From a virus, in IMG/VR virus record IMGVR_UViG_3300031730_000018, positions 1-32,288 of that record: 32,288 nucleotides of DNA; one strand, given 5' to 3'. The notes beneath the pieces were generated by a model. The model worked only from the letters and a program-made list of their open reading frames with translations, made no database searches and was not told the DNA's origin. The translations under genes were made by a program, and so were the position numbers. Shown here piece after piece: positions 1 through 6,219 of this stretch; the first letter of the stretch is position 1, and each line of letters opens with the position of its first letter.

Positions 1-96
1 CCGGTGCAGCGGTACGCCTTTCACGGCGAGTGGAACTACATCGTCCATCCCGGACCCATCCCAGAAACTTTGCGAAACCAGACAATCAGCCTGTAA
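1..96 (+). CDS. C-terminal end of a probable transposase (5' truncated by window)
   Basis: An open frame runs from base 1 and stops at TAA (94-96), giving 31 residues. It contains FHGEWNY, a segment I associate with the C-terminal tail of DDE transposases of the ISAzo13/IS630 type. Only the tail is visible, so the family is inferred from a short motif and is uncertain. It would place an insertion sequence just left of the window, in chromosomal DNA outside the prophage. Alternatively it is the tail of an unrelated protein. Confidence 0.4.
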   Translation, partial: PVQRYAFHGEWNYIVHPGPIPETLRNQTISL

Positions 97-104
97 CCGA
101 CCAC

Positions 105-218
105 CTAATTCATCGTCGAGCCCTTAGTGAGTTCCTCGCGGGCCGGGTCGCACGGCCATTCCTGGCCGCAGGCTTCACAGTCCCATTGCGGCCGCTTCGG
201 GCGATGCACCTGCGTCAT
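105..218 (-). CDS. Small Cys-rich protein (CxxC-x4-CxxxR)
   Basis: This 37-residue product starts at the ATG at 218-216. It has the pattern WDCEACGQEWPCDPAREEL, which recurs in short actinomycete proteins next to XRE regulators. Three cysteines are arranged C-x2-C-x5-C, which suggests metal binding, but the function is unknown. The ATG overlaps the TGA of the upstream reading frame (TGATG), a translational-coupling arrangement that supports the short start over a 83-codon extension. It lies downstream of, and in the same direction as, the XRE regulator at 495-1703, so the three could share a transcript. Confidence 0.5.
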   Translation of the reverse strand: MTQVHRPKRPQWDCEACGQEWPCDPAREELTKGSTMN

Positions 219-411
219 CACCAGCGACCGCCATTCGCCCGGTACGCCTGGCCGGGGGTGAGATCCCCGGCGCGGCCAACCTGCGGCCACACCGCCGTGG
301 GTCCGATCCAGGCAGACACGCTGACCGGAGGCTCCGACCGCGAGCGGGCCGCCCACAGCCGCAGCTACAGCGGGCTCGGCGGAACAGTCTCCACGGTCGC
401 TTTTGGTGCAC
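218..411 (-). pseudogene. Small Micromonospora-type protein with an internal frame break
   Basis: The N-terminal part reads in one frame from the ATG at 411 (RPWRLFRRARCSCGCGRP, basic and Cys-rich). The recognisable C-terminal part (GPTAVWP, then LTPGQAYRANGGRW) lies in the frame that ends at the TGA at 220-218. I know the ending LTPxQAYRANGGRW from small Micromonospora proteins encoded beside XRE regulators, so the two pieces probably form one gene. They are joined only if one base is missing, somewhere around 310-370. Either the gene is mutated or the assembly lost a base in a GC-rich stretch. Function is unknown. Confidence 0.4.
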
Positions 412-494
412 GATGACCCCCAGTCGCCGGTTCGACGGGGGTGACGCTAGGTCCAGTTCAGCGGACGACGATTACCGCCGGTAATCCATCGTGA

Positions 495-1703
495 TCAGGC
501 GACTCCAACGCGTGAGGCAAGGTCCCGAAGGTGCGCGCCGCCAGCATCCGCCCGCGCCCGCCGGAGCATCGCCCCAACCGTCTCCCGGACGACCGGCGAG
601 AGCCGGACCCGCTGCGGCGCTACCCGCTCCGCATTGACGAACTGGGCCAGCGCCTCGCCGTCCGCGCGGCGGGTCGCGGCGAGCGCGGAGCCGTACTTGA
701 TGTGGAACTGCGTACGGCGGGAGGTCGAAAGGATGCGCTGCGTATCGATGGCGCGGGCCATCTCAACAGCCTTGCCCGCCTCGCCACCCTCGAAGGCAAT
801 CGAGGCGCGCCACTGAGCCACGTTCGTCGGCCCAAAATTCATCTGCCCGAAGCCGCCGTCAGTCGGGTCCGCGCCGAGTGAATCGGCAGCGTCCTGCGCC
901 TCGGCGAGCCGGTCGCCCGCCGCCTCCTCGCGGCCGGAAACCGTCTCCGCCCACGCAGTAGTGAGCTGGAGCATCCCGTATGCCTGCCGGACGGCTGGAT
1001 TGGACAGGTGCGGCTGGAGTCGATCGGCGGTGGCCTCTGCGAGTTGCTGACCCACCGCCCGGCTCTCCGCTGGGAGCATGTGGAGCCGGGTGTACTCCGC
1101 GAGTCCAATCCACTCCCGCTCTCCCAGCGCTGAAGCGGCGAGGTGAGAACGCTCCGATGCAGACAGCGAGAGGTCGACGAACCCCAGGTACTTCAACACG
1201 AACGCTGCGTTGTGAGCAGTGAGCGTGAGCAACCGCAGCGCCTCGCTCCGGTCGGCTGCCTGCGGGTCGTGCGCCGCCGCACCAAGGTTCCGTAGCAACG
1301 GCGCAATCAGCGGGGCTGCGGACGAGTAGTCGCAGGTATGGCGGCAGTGCTGAAGCTGCTTGACGTCTGCGCGGAGCTGGTCGAGCGGGGCAGCCGAACG
1401 CGACGGGAGATCCAGGTACGCGAGCCCGATCAACGCTGCACGGATCTGGGGAATGGAGGCGAGCGCGCGGGCGTGCGGCGCGTCGGCAGGCGCGTACGGC
1501 TGGCCGGTGAGGTCAGCGGCTGAGACTTGGAGCGCGTCAGCGAGCCGGATCAGCGTGGAGCGCTTGTCGATCTCCTTGAAGCCGGACTCGATCTGGGAGA
1601 CGTAGCCCTGCGTCATTCCGGCCAACTCAGCGAGGGCCTTCTGGCTCAGGCCACGCTTGAGCCGCCAGTACCGGACGCGAGCACCCGCGAAGTCCTCCGC
1701 CAT
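495..1703 (-). CDS. XRE-family transcriptional regulator, host chromosomal
   Basis: A 402-residue protein. Residues about 8-65 form a classic Cro/CI helix-turn-helix, including LSQKALAELAGMTQGYVSQIE. The rest is helical and alanine-rich, resembling the TPR-like sensor half of Streptomyces/Micromonospora regulators of this length. It probably binds DNA as a dimer and controls neighbouring genes; the ligand is unknown. The start at ATG 1703 has a strong ribosome site (GAGGAGG) a few bases upstream. A small inverted repeat AGGT-ATAG-ACCT sits just before that and could be its own operator. The gene lies outside the prophage boundary at 1864, so it is not the phage repressor. Confidence 0.88.
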   Translation of the reverse strand: MAEDFAGARVRYWRLKRGLSQKALAELAGMTQGYVSQIESGFKEIDKRSTLIRLADALQVSAADLTGQPYAPADAPHARALASIPQIRAALIGLAYLDLPSRSAAPLDQLRADVKQLQHCRHTCDYSSAAPLIAPLLRNLGAAAHDPQAADRSEALRLLTLTAHNAAFVLKYLGFVDLSLSASERSHLAASALGEREWIGLAEYTRLHMLPAESRAVGQQLAEATADRLQPHLSNPAVRQAYGMLQLTTAWAETVSGREEAAGDRLAEAQDAADSLGADPTDGGFGQMNFGPTNVAQWRASIAFEGGEAGKAVEMARAIDTQRILSTSRRTQFHIKYGSALAATRRADGEALAQFVNAERVAPQRVRLSPVVRETVGAMLRRARADAGGAHLRDLASRVGVA

Positions 1704-1863
1704 GACACCTCCTCAAGGTCTATACCTCGACGGTACGACAATGAGGGCGTATCGCCTACGCTCCGCGCGACCGCTCAGGACCGCTCCGGACGACACGAAC
1801 GGACTCGAAACGGGTCCGTCGTCGGATCGCATTGTGGTCGATCAAGGCGTTGCCCTGGTGAAG

Positions 1864-1908
1864 TGGTGCCCCCGGCAGGAATCGAACCTGCGACACACGG
1901 TTTAGGAA
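1864..1908 (-). other. attL core: 3' half of tRNA-Arg(CCT)
   Basis: Read on the minus strand, this is the 3' half of a tRNA. It has an anticodon loop TTCCTAA (anticodon CCT), the 3' anticodon strand ACCGT, a T-arm GCAGG/TTCGATT/CCTGC, the acceptor strand CGGGGGC, discriminator A and CCA. The matching acceptor strand GCCCCCG and the 5' anticodon strand ACGGT are absent upstream, so the gene is not complete here. A tyrosine integrase starts about 125 bp away on the side where the 5' half is missing. This fits phage integration into the tRNA 3' end, with the intact tRNA regenerated at the other junction. The isotype comes from counting loop positions and is fairly secure. Confidence 0.85.
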
Positions 1909-1959
1909 TTCTTTCGGAATGTTTTGACGACCTGTATCTATCCCGATTTCGCATGGTTC

Positions 1960-2001
1960 CGATGTAGCAAACCGCACGCTCGGTAACGCAAACGCACGTT
2001 A
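1960..2001. promoter_or_regulatory. int upstream region: operator-like 11-mer and inverted repeat
   Basis: Between the att core and int (1909-2033) the DNA is less GC-rich than its surroundings. CGATGTAGCAA at 1960-1970 is the exact reverse complement of TTGCTACATCG at 4505-4515 in the repressor/excisionase control region. A TAACG-8 bp-CGTTA inverted repeat lies at 1984-2001. These are plausible binding sites for the repressor, the excisionase or the integrase arm domain. No function has been shown; the assignment rests on sequence match and position. Confidence 0.5.
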
Positions 2002-2015
2002 AATCGCGCCGATCC

Positions 2016-2031
2016 TGTCCCCATGGGGACA
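2016..2031. promoter_or_regulatory. 16-bp perfect palindrome over the int ribosome-site position
   Basis: TGTCCCCATGGGGACA is a perfect palindrome that ends two bases before the int start codon at 2034. The only Shine-Dalgarno-like stretch for int (GGGGA, 2025-2029) lies in its right arm. It could be a protein operator. As RNA it has no spare loop bases, so a hairpin would be strained but could still mask the ribosome site. Confidence 0.5.
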
Positions 2032-2033
2032 CT

Positions 2034-3554
2034 ATGGTGACAGGCGTGGCCAGCATCGAAGAACGCCCGAGTGGACCGCGCGTCGTGTGGCGCCTCAACC
2101 GCCCAGGCGACCCGCTACACGGAAAGAAGCAGCACCTCGAATGCGACAACGACACCGTCGATGACGCTCTGAGCATCGTGGAAGGTCACCGCAGCCGGCT
2201 GACTCGCGACGAGGCAGAGGTACTGCTCCTGGGGCCTACCGCCATCGAGGAGCCACCCACGGCGCTGACCTTCCGCGAGTGGTGCGAGATATGGCTGAAG
2301 AGCAAGACGCGAATCTCTCCCCGCACCCGGCGCGACTACATGGGCCTGCTCGAAAACCGCATCCTGCCCGCTATCGGCGACACCCCCATTGACCAAATTC
2401 CGGCATCGGATATCGGCAAGTTCGTCAACAGCATGCGCGGGGAAGGCCTGTCCAACCGCACCATCACCCGGCACTACTCGGTGATCTTCCAGGCATTCGC
2501 GTCGGCGGTGAAGAACAAGAAGCTCGAAGAGAACCCGTGCGACGGCACCGACTTCGTACGGGACCAGGTCGCCGACGACGACCAAGGCGACGAGGACCAC
2601 GTCTACCTCACCCCCACCGAGTACCAGATCCTCTACCGCGCCGTCGCCCCCTCGTACCGAGACTTCGTCGAGGCCCTGGCAGGATCGGCCGGCCGGTTTG
2701 GAGAGGTCACCGCGCTCCAGCCACGGGACCGAATTGCGCCCACCCGCCGCGACCCTGCGCCAAGACTCCACATCCGCAGGGCCTGGAAGCAGGCCGAGGA
2801 CGGCTCGTACTACCTCGGTACGACCAAAGGCCGCGGGAAGCGCAAGAATATGATCGACGACGCGCTCGACCAGCTCCTGCTCCGATGCAGCAAAGGCAAG
2901 GACGCAGACGCGCTGATCTTCACCGCACCCAAGGGCGGCCGGATCAACCACCACAACTTCTACAACCGGGTTTGGCAGCCTGCCGTGATCAAGGCGATGC
3001 GCTGCGCTACCCATCCACCAGCATCCGAAGCCCTGCCGCTTGCCGAGCCTTCGGGCACCTGCGGAGACCATGGCGGCCTCAGCCGCGTCACAGGCCAACC
3101 CTGCCAACGCCGACACCTCGCGCCCGGCCTGAACCGGTGCGTGTGGCACGCCGGGCCCCCGCCGGATGCTGTGTCCTCTTGTGACTGCCCTGATGTGCTG
3201 CACCGCCGGCCAACGCCGCACGACCTTCGGCACACGTGCGCCGCCTGGATGCTGGAGGATCCGAACGTCGCGCCGCTGTACGTGTCGCGTTACCTGGGCC
3301 ACGCCAGCATGGAGGTCACGGACAAGGTCTACGCCGGCCTCATGCCGTCCGGCGAAGGCGCTGCAGTGAAGGCGATCGCAACAGCGCGTGGGCGCGGTCG
3401 CGCTCAATGTCTCCCGGTCATCAAGGTCAAGAAGGTACGGAAGGTCAGGGCGGGCCGGTCGATGGTCAGCCCCGCCAAGGGAACTTCGCACGATGCTGCG
3501 AGGCGGCGCGCTCGTCACCGACGACTGCAACGGGAGCCGGCCGTTGCTCGTTGA
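2034..3554 (+). CDS. int: Phage tyrosine integrase with Cys/His-rich insertion
   Basis: A 506-residue tyrosine recombinase that would integrate and excise the prophage at tRNA-Arg. An N-terminal arm-binding region is followed by a SAM-like core-binding domain (about 78-165) and a catalytic domain. The visible catalytic set is R221 (GRFGE), K265 (TTKGRGK), H396-x2-R399 (PHDLRHT), H423 (YLGHAS) and Y433. About 60 residues rich in Cys and His (324-385; C343, C357, H361, C369, H372, C383, C385) lie between the K265 strand region and the HxxR box. This is longer than in most integrases and resembles a zinc-binding module. The basic C-terminal tail (after about 450) overlaps the convergent membrane gene by 89 bp. 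The start is at an ATG with a weak ribosome site inside a palindrome; a GTG 12 bases on is an alternative. Confidence 0.95.
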   Translation: MVTGVASIEERPSGPRVVWRLNRPGDPLHGKKQHLECDNDTVDDALSIVEGHRSRLTRDEAEVLLLGPTAIEEPPTALTFREWCEIWLKSKTRISPRTRRDYMGLLENRILPAIGDTPIDQIPASDIGKFVNSMRGEGLSNRTITRHYSVIFQAFASAVKNKKLEENPCDGTDFVRDQVADDDQGDEDHVYLTPTEYQILYRAVAPSYRDFVEALAGSAGRFGEVTALQPRDRIAPTRRDPAPRLHIRRAWKQAEDGSYYLGTTKGRGKRKNMIDDALDQLLLRCSKGKDADALIFTAPKGGRINHHNFYNRVWQPAVIKAMRCATHPPASEALPLAEPSGTCGDHGGLSRVTGQPCQRRHLAPGLNRCVWHAGPPPDAVSSCDCPDVLHRRPTPHDLRHTCAAWMLEDPNVAPLYVSRYLGHASMEVTDKVYAGLMPSGEGAAVKAIATARGRGRAQCLPVIKVKKVRKVRAGRSMVSPAKGTSHDAARRRARHRRLQREPAVAR

Positions 3555-3864
3555 CGGTCCAGGCGCCAGCTGGGGGCCGCAGCACGCGCGCCAAGTCGGT
3601 CCCCGGCTGGTTGGCACGCTGTGCTGCCGCCATCTGCTGAATAGCCAACTGGAACCCGTGCATGAACGCCTCGCGTACTGGCGCTATGGCGACCAGGCAC
3701 AGGTACGTCACCGAGGCGACGACGGTCAGTGTGCCGGCCACGCAGAGGCAGTAGGCGAATAGGAACGAGCCGATGTGGACCCCGGCCTGCGAGACGATCA
3801 GCAGCGCCGTGGTCACGGTCCAGCTGGCGCCGGCGAGCCAGCAGAGCACTTTGAAGCTCGGCAA
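3466..3864 (-). CDS. Two-helix membrane protein, probable lysogeny gene
   Basis: A 132-residue protein with two hydrophobic segments (about residues 6-24 and 31-58) and a hydrophilic Pro/Arg-rich C-terminus. It starts at TTG 3864, preceded by GGGGAGG at six bases spacing, which decides the start. It follows the repressor on the same strand with a gap of about 110 bp, so it is likely expressed in the lysogen. That would suit superinfection exclusion or another lysogenic-conversion role, which is inference from position only. The 3' end overlaps int convergently. Two tandem copies of GTTGATCCCCC (3878-3899) sit in its upstream region. No family is recognised. Confidence 0.7.
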   Translation of the reverse strand: MPSFKVLCWLAGASWTVTTALLIVSQAGVHIGSFLFAYCLCVAGTLTVVASVTYLCLVAIAPVREAFMHGFQLAIQQMAAAQRANQPGTDLARVLRPPAGAWTVNEQRPAPVAVVGDERAASQHRAKFPWRG

Positions 3865-3973
3865 GATGAACCTCCCCGTTGATCCCCCGTTGATCCCCCG
3901 CCGTATCGACGTGGGGTACTCAACGTAGAAGGATCACGCCTGATGATCAAGGGCGCACAGGGAGTGATCTTTA

Positions 3974-4378
3974 CTATTCCGAGCCGGTTGCAGCAGCCTG
4001 CGACCCCGGGCCCGTCTGCCCGTTAGCTTCCTCAAACATGTCCACCAAGGACAGCAGCATCTGGCGCTGCCGTTCGGTGTAGACCGGCGAGGCCTGAATC
4101 GCGGCCCGCACGTCAATCTCACCCTGGCCATTTCCTGGCGCCGGTGGCCGTAGCCCGGCGAGCACCTCAGCGTGGACCTGGTCGATGTGCAACACGCGAG
4201 CTAGCGCATGGACAGTCTTCTGTTCCGGCGGCTGCTTCCCGGACTTAAGTCTGTCGATGGTTCCCCGAGAGACGCCCGAGAGTTCTGCCAGCTCAACCTT
4301 ATTGAGCTTCATATCCAGACGTCTGCGCTCGACCTCAAGCCAAAGCGCATACGCGGCGCCGCGCTCCGGAGTTCCCAT
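3974..4378 (-). CDS. CI-like XRE phage repressor
   Basis: A 134-residue protein with an HTH at about residues 19-70, including LNKVELAELSGVSRGTIDRLK. The C-terminal half is helical and probably dimerises. It faces a divergent excisionase-like gene across an operator-rich region, the layout of an actinophage immunity switch, so it is the best candidate for the prophage repressor. I chose ATG 4378 rather than the longer frame beginning at 4492. The shorter start begins just at the domain, and the longer frame would run through the operators. No ribosome site precedes 4378, but TACAAC lies seven bases upstream, as expected for a leaderless transcript. There is no peptidase domain, so induction probably does not use RecA-driven self-cleavage. 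Confidence 0.88.
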   Translation of the reverse strand: MGTPERGAAYALWLEVERRRLDMKLNKVELAELSGVSRGTIDRLKSGKQPPEQKTVHALARVLHIDQVHAEVLAGLRPPAPGNGQGEIDVRAAIQASPVYTERQRQMLLSLVDMFEEANGQTGPGSQAAATGSE

Positions 4379-4545
4379 GTAGCAGGTTGTAGCACGATGT
4401 TCAGCCTTGACGACAGTCGCGTCCAGGATGCTGGCACATCGTGCTACATGATGTGCCACGATGTCGCGTGTTGCACCGTCATGTTTCGTCATGTAGCGTC
4501 AACCTTGCTACATCGCAGGACATCGCGTTACATCGAGAGGCTCCC
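4379..4545. promoter_or_regulatory. Genetic-switch control region with repeated operators
   Basis: This divergent intergenic region holds many copies of a TGCTACATCG-like element in both orientations. TGTAGCACGATGT (4388-4400) is repeated as its exact reverse complement at 4436-4448. GCACATC/GATGTGC (4434-4440 and 4450-4456) flank a 9-bp spacer. CGTCATGT occurs at 4477 and 4487, and ACATCGC at 4510 and 4520. A rightward promoter fits TTGCAC (4471-4476), 17 bp, TAGCGT (4494-4499). A leftward leaderless -10, TACAAC, overlaps the first operator. The repressor at 3974-4378 is the likely ligand, shutting off the rightward operon and controlling itself. Confidence 0.75.
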
Positions 4546-5001
4546 TTGTTTTCCACTGACCGCATGACGATCGCCGCCGTCGCCGAGCACCTCGGCGTTT
4601 CGCGATGGACGGTCTCCCGCCTGATCGATGCAGGCGAGATCAAGTCGGCACCTGGCCGTGGCGGGTTCCGCATCCCTACCGCCGACTACGCCGCATGGGT
4701 CAACCGCCAGACGGTGTCCCCCGAGCAGAAGGACGGAGACATGCCCGTCACTGAGTTGCCCACGATGTTCGCCTTCGAGGACGTCGCGGAGAAGTACCGG
4801 CTGTCGCTGCGGAGCCTCAAAGAGGCCGCCCGGGCGCGGAAGTTCGCACACACCCGGATCGGCACGCAGCGCTACTTCACCGACGCGCAGCTGCAGGCAT
4901 TCCTCGCGGCCAGGTCGGTCGAGTCCACACAGGACGCGTCTCGCGACGGCATGCGTGACCGCCGCGCACGCCGCACTCAGCGCCGCACCGCAGCCGCCTG
5001 A
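4546..5001 (+). CDS. Excisionase-like protein with two MerR/HTH_17 domains
   Basis: A 151-residue basic protein with two helix-turn-helix domains of the excisionase type. The first (about 7-52) includes IAAVAEHLGVSRWTVSRLI. The second (about 69-115) includes FEDVAEKYRLSLRSLKEA and ends in an RYFTDAQLQAFL wing/helix. The C-terminal tail is Arg-rich. It is the first rightward gene after the switch, where actinophages often encode Xis or a Cro-like control protein. It could therefore direct excision with int, repress the switch, or both. The TTG at 4546 is chosen because GAGAGG (4535-4540) lies five bases upstream; the in-frame ATG at 4564 has no ribosome site. Tandem excisionase domains in one chain are less usual than single ones. 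Confidence 0.8.
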   Translation: MFSTDRMTIAAVAEHLGVSRWTVSRLIDAGEIKSAPGRGGFRIPTADYAAWVNRQTVSPEQKDGDMPVTELPTMFAFEDVAEKYRLSLRSLKEAARARKFAHTRIGTQRYFTDAQLQAFLAARSVESTQDASRDGMRDRRARRTQRRTAAA

Positions 5002-5076
5002 CCACCCCGAGAAAAAGACCAGCGGCCCCGTCATCGCTCGCCAGCGCCGGGACCGCCAGACGAAAGGAACCTACCA

Positions 5077-5460
5077 GTGACCCAGTACCAAACGAAGCCG
5101 GTCGACCTGGTCGACAGCTTGCGGCAGGTCGCTGACCTGCTCGCCACGATGACCGACGTCGAGCTGCCCCAGTTCTTCGTCGACCTCGGCTTCACCGTGA
5201 GCAGCCACAAGATGGACAGCCCGGAGCAGGAGGACGAGCGCGTCGCCGCCGTCTGCACCTTGATGGCCGTCCTCACGCCCGGTTTGCAGGCCGCCTTCTG
5301 GCCCGGATCGAGCGCCTTCGGTACCCCGATGGGCGACCCGATGATCGGCGGTCTCAACGTCAGCGTGCACACCCACCTGAACAGCGCCAAGGAGCGCCAG
5401 CTGCGCGAAGAGAACGCCCGGCTCCGCGAGCAGCTCGACAAGGTCGGCGGCAAGGCATGA
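5077..5460 (+). CDS. Early phage protein with C-terminal coiled coil
   Basis: A 127-residue acidic protein of unknown function starting at GTG 5077 after AAAGGA. The last 30 residues (about 96-124; AKERQLREENARLREQL) are a charged heptad coiled coil, suggesting self-association. No catalytic motif is visible. It begins the tightly packed early operon, and its TGA overlaps the ATG of the next gene (ATGA). Confidence 0.75.
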   Translation: MTQYQTKPVDLVDSLRQVADLLATMTDVELPQFFVDLGFTVSSHKMDSPEQEDERVAAVCTLMAVLTPGLQAAFWPGSSAFGTPMGDPMIGGLNVSVHTHLNSAKERQLREENARLREQLDKVGGKA

Positions 5461-5765
5461 CCGTCTTCAACCCGGCGTGCGTCGCGTTCGTCGCCATCTC
5501 GCTGAACGGCCTGTTCCTGGCCCTGGCCGTGGTCTACCGGCGGCAGCTCCGGCAGGCGCTCCGCCGCGTTGAGCGGCTCCGCGCCGAGCTGAACGCCTCC
5601 CACGCCTGGAATGGCGAGCTGCGAGCCGCGAAGAGCGCCGTGGACCAGCTGGTCAGCAGCGACCCCATGCACCTCGCCGCCCAGCTGCCGCAGCGCGACG
5701 ACCCGCTGGAGCAGATGTTCCGGGCCCCCGCCATCGTCCCGGACCACGAGCGGGGCCAGCGATGA
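5457..5765 (+). CDS. Single-pass membrane protein, early operon
   Basis: A 102-residue protein with one hydrophobic helix near the N-terminus (about 6-27; VAFVAISLNGLFLALAVVY). A basic, then heptad-like cytoplasmic segment follows (RRQLRQALRRVERLRAEL, about 28-45). Positive charges after the helix suggest N-out/C-in topology. It is coupled by ATGA overlaps to both neighbours. Small membrane proteins are common in actinophage early operons but no function is established for this one. Confidence 0.7.
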   Translation: MTVFNPACVAFVAISLNGLFLALAVVYRRQLRQALRRVERLRAELNASHAWNGELRAAKSAVDQLVSSDPMHLAAQLPQRDDPLEQMFRAPAIVPDHERGQR

Positions 5766-6007
5766 CCGTCGAAATCCCGGTCAAGGCCTGCTGCGGCGCC
5801 CCCGCCGGTGACCACTGCGGTTGCCTCAGCCCAGCGGCCTCCGCGGCCGAGATGGCTCAGGCGCTCCGCGAGCGTGTCCCGATCGTCATGCACACCGGGC
5901 CGGCGGCCCGGTCCGCCATGGCCAAGACCGACGCGAGCCACCCGCTGCTGATTGCCATGCGCGCCGCTGCCAGCAGCCGATTCGACGCCAAGGGGCAGCC
6001 CCGGTGA
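5762..6007 (+). CDS. Small Cys-rich early protein
   Basis: An 81-residue protein with an N-terminal CC-x6-C-x-C cluster (KACCGAPAGDHCGCL, about 8-22) that may bind zinc, followed by an alanine-rich helical region. It has a short ATGA overlap with the gene before it, and its TGA overlaps the GTG of the gene after. Function is unknown. Confidence 0.65.
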   Translation: MTVEIPVKACCGAPAGDHCGCLSPAASAAEMAQALRERVPIVMHTGPAARSAMAKTDASHPLLIAMRAAASSRFDAKGQPR

Positions 6008-6219
6008 ACCCGTACCTCGCCGTCGGAATCGGCCTGCTCTTCCTCGGCTGCCTCCTGCTGGTTGCGGCCGGCCCGCGGATCCGACTCGGCCGCAGCCGCC
6101 AGCCACGCCCTGCCGGCCGTCACCACGAGAACACCGTCGAGATCGTGCCGCCGGACTACCGGCCGCCGACCGGCCAGCAACGCGTCACCGACGACACCGA
6201 GCGAATCGAGTGGAACTGA
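6004..6219 (+). CDS. Small single-pass membrane protein
   Basis: A 71-residue product starting at GTG 6004, which overlaps the preceding TGA. One N-terminal transmembrane helix (about 4-23; LAVGIGLLFLGCLLLVAAG) is followed by a basic stretch and a hydrophilic tail. The frame is open further upstream, but the GTGA junction matches the rest of the operon and a longer start would overlap the previous gene heavily. The stop shares a base with the ERF start (TGATG). Function is unknown. Confidence 0.65.
   Translation: MNPYLAVGIGLLFLGCLLLVAAGPRIRLGRSRQPRPAGRHHENTVEIVPPDYRPPTGQQRVTDDTERIEWN

Noticed and set aside
1756-1977. Frame containing SQVRFLPGAP
   Set aside because: This peptide is what a translated tRNA T-arm region looks like; it is the att core, not a gene.
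2115-3617. 500-codon minus-strand frame opposite int
   Set aside because: It mirrors the integrase gene. In very GC-rich coding DNA the antisense frame stays open, and the product shows no domain.
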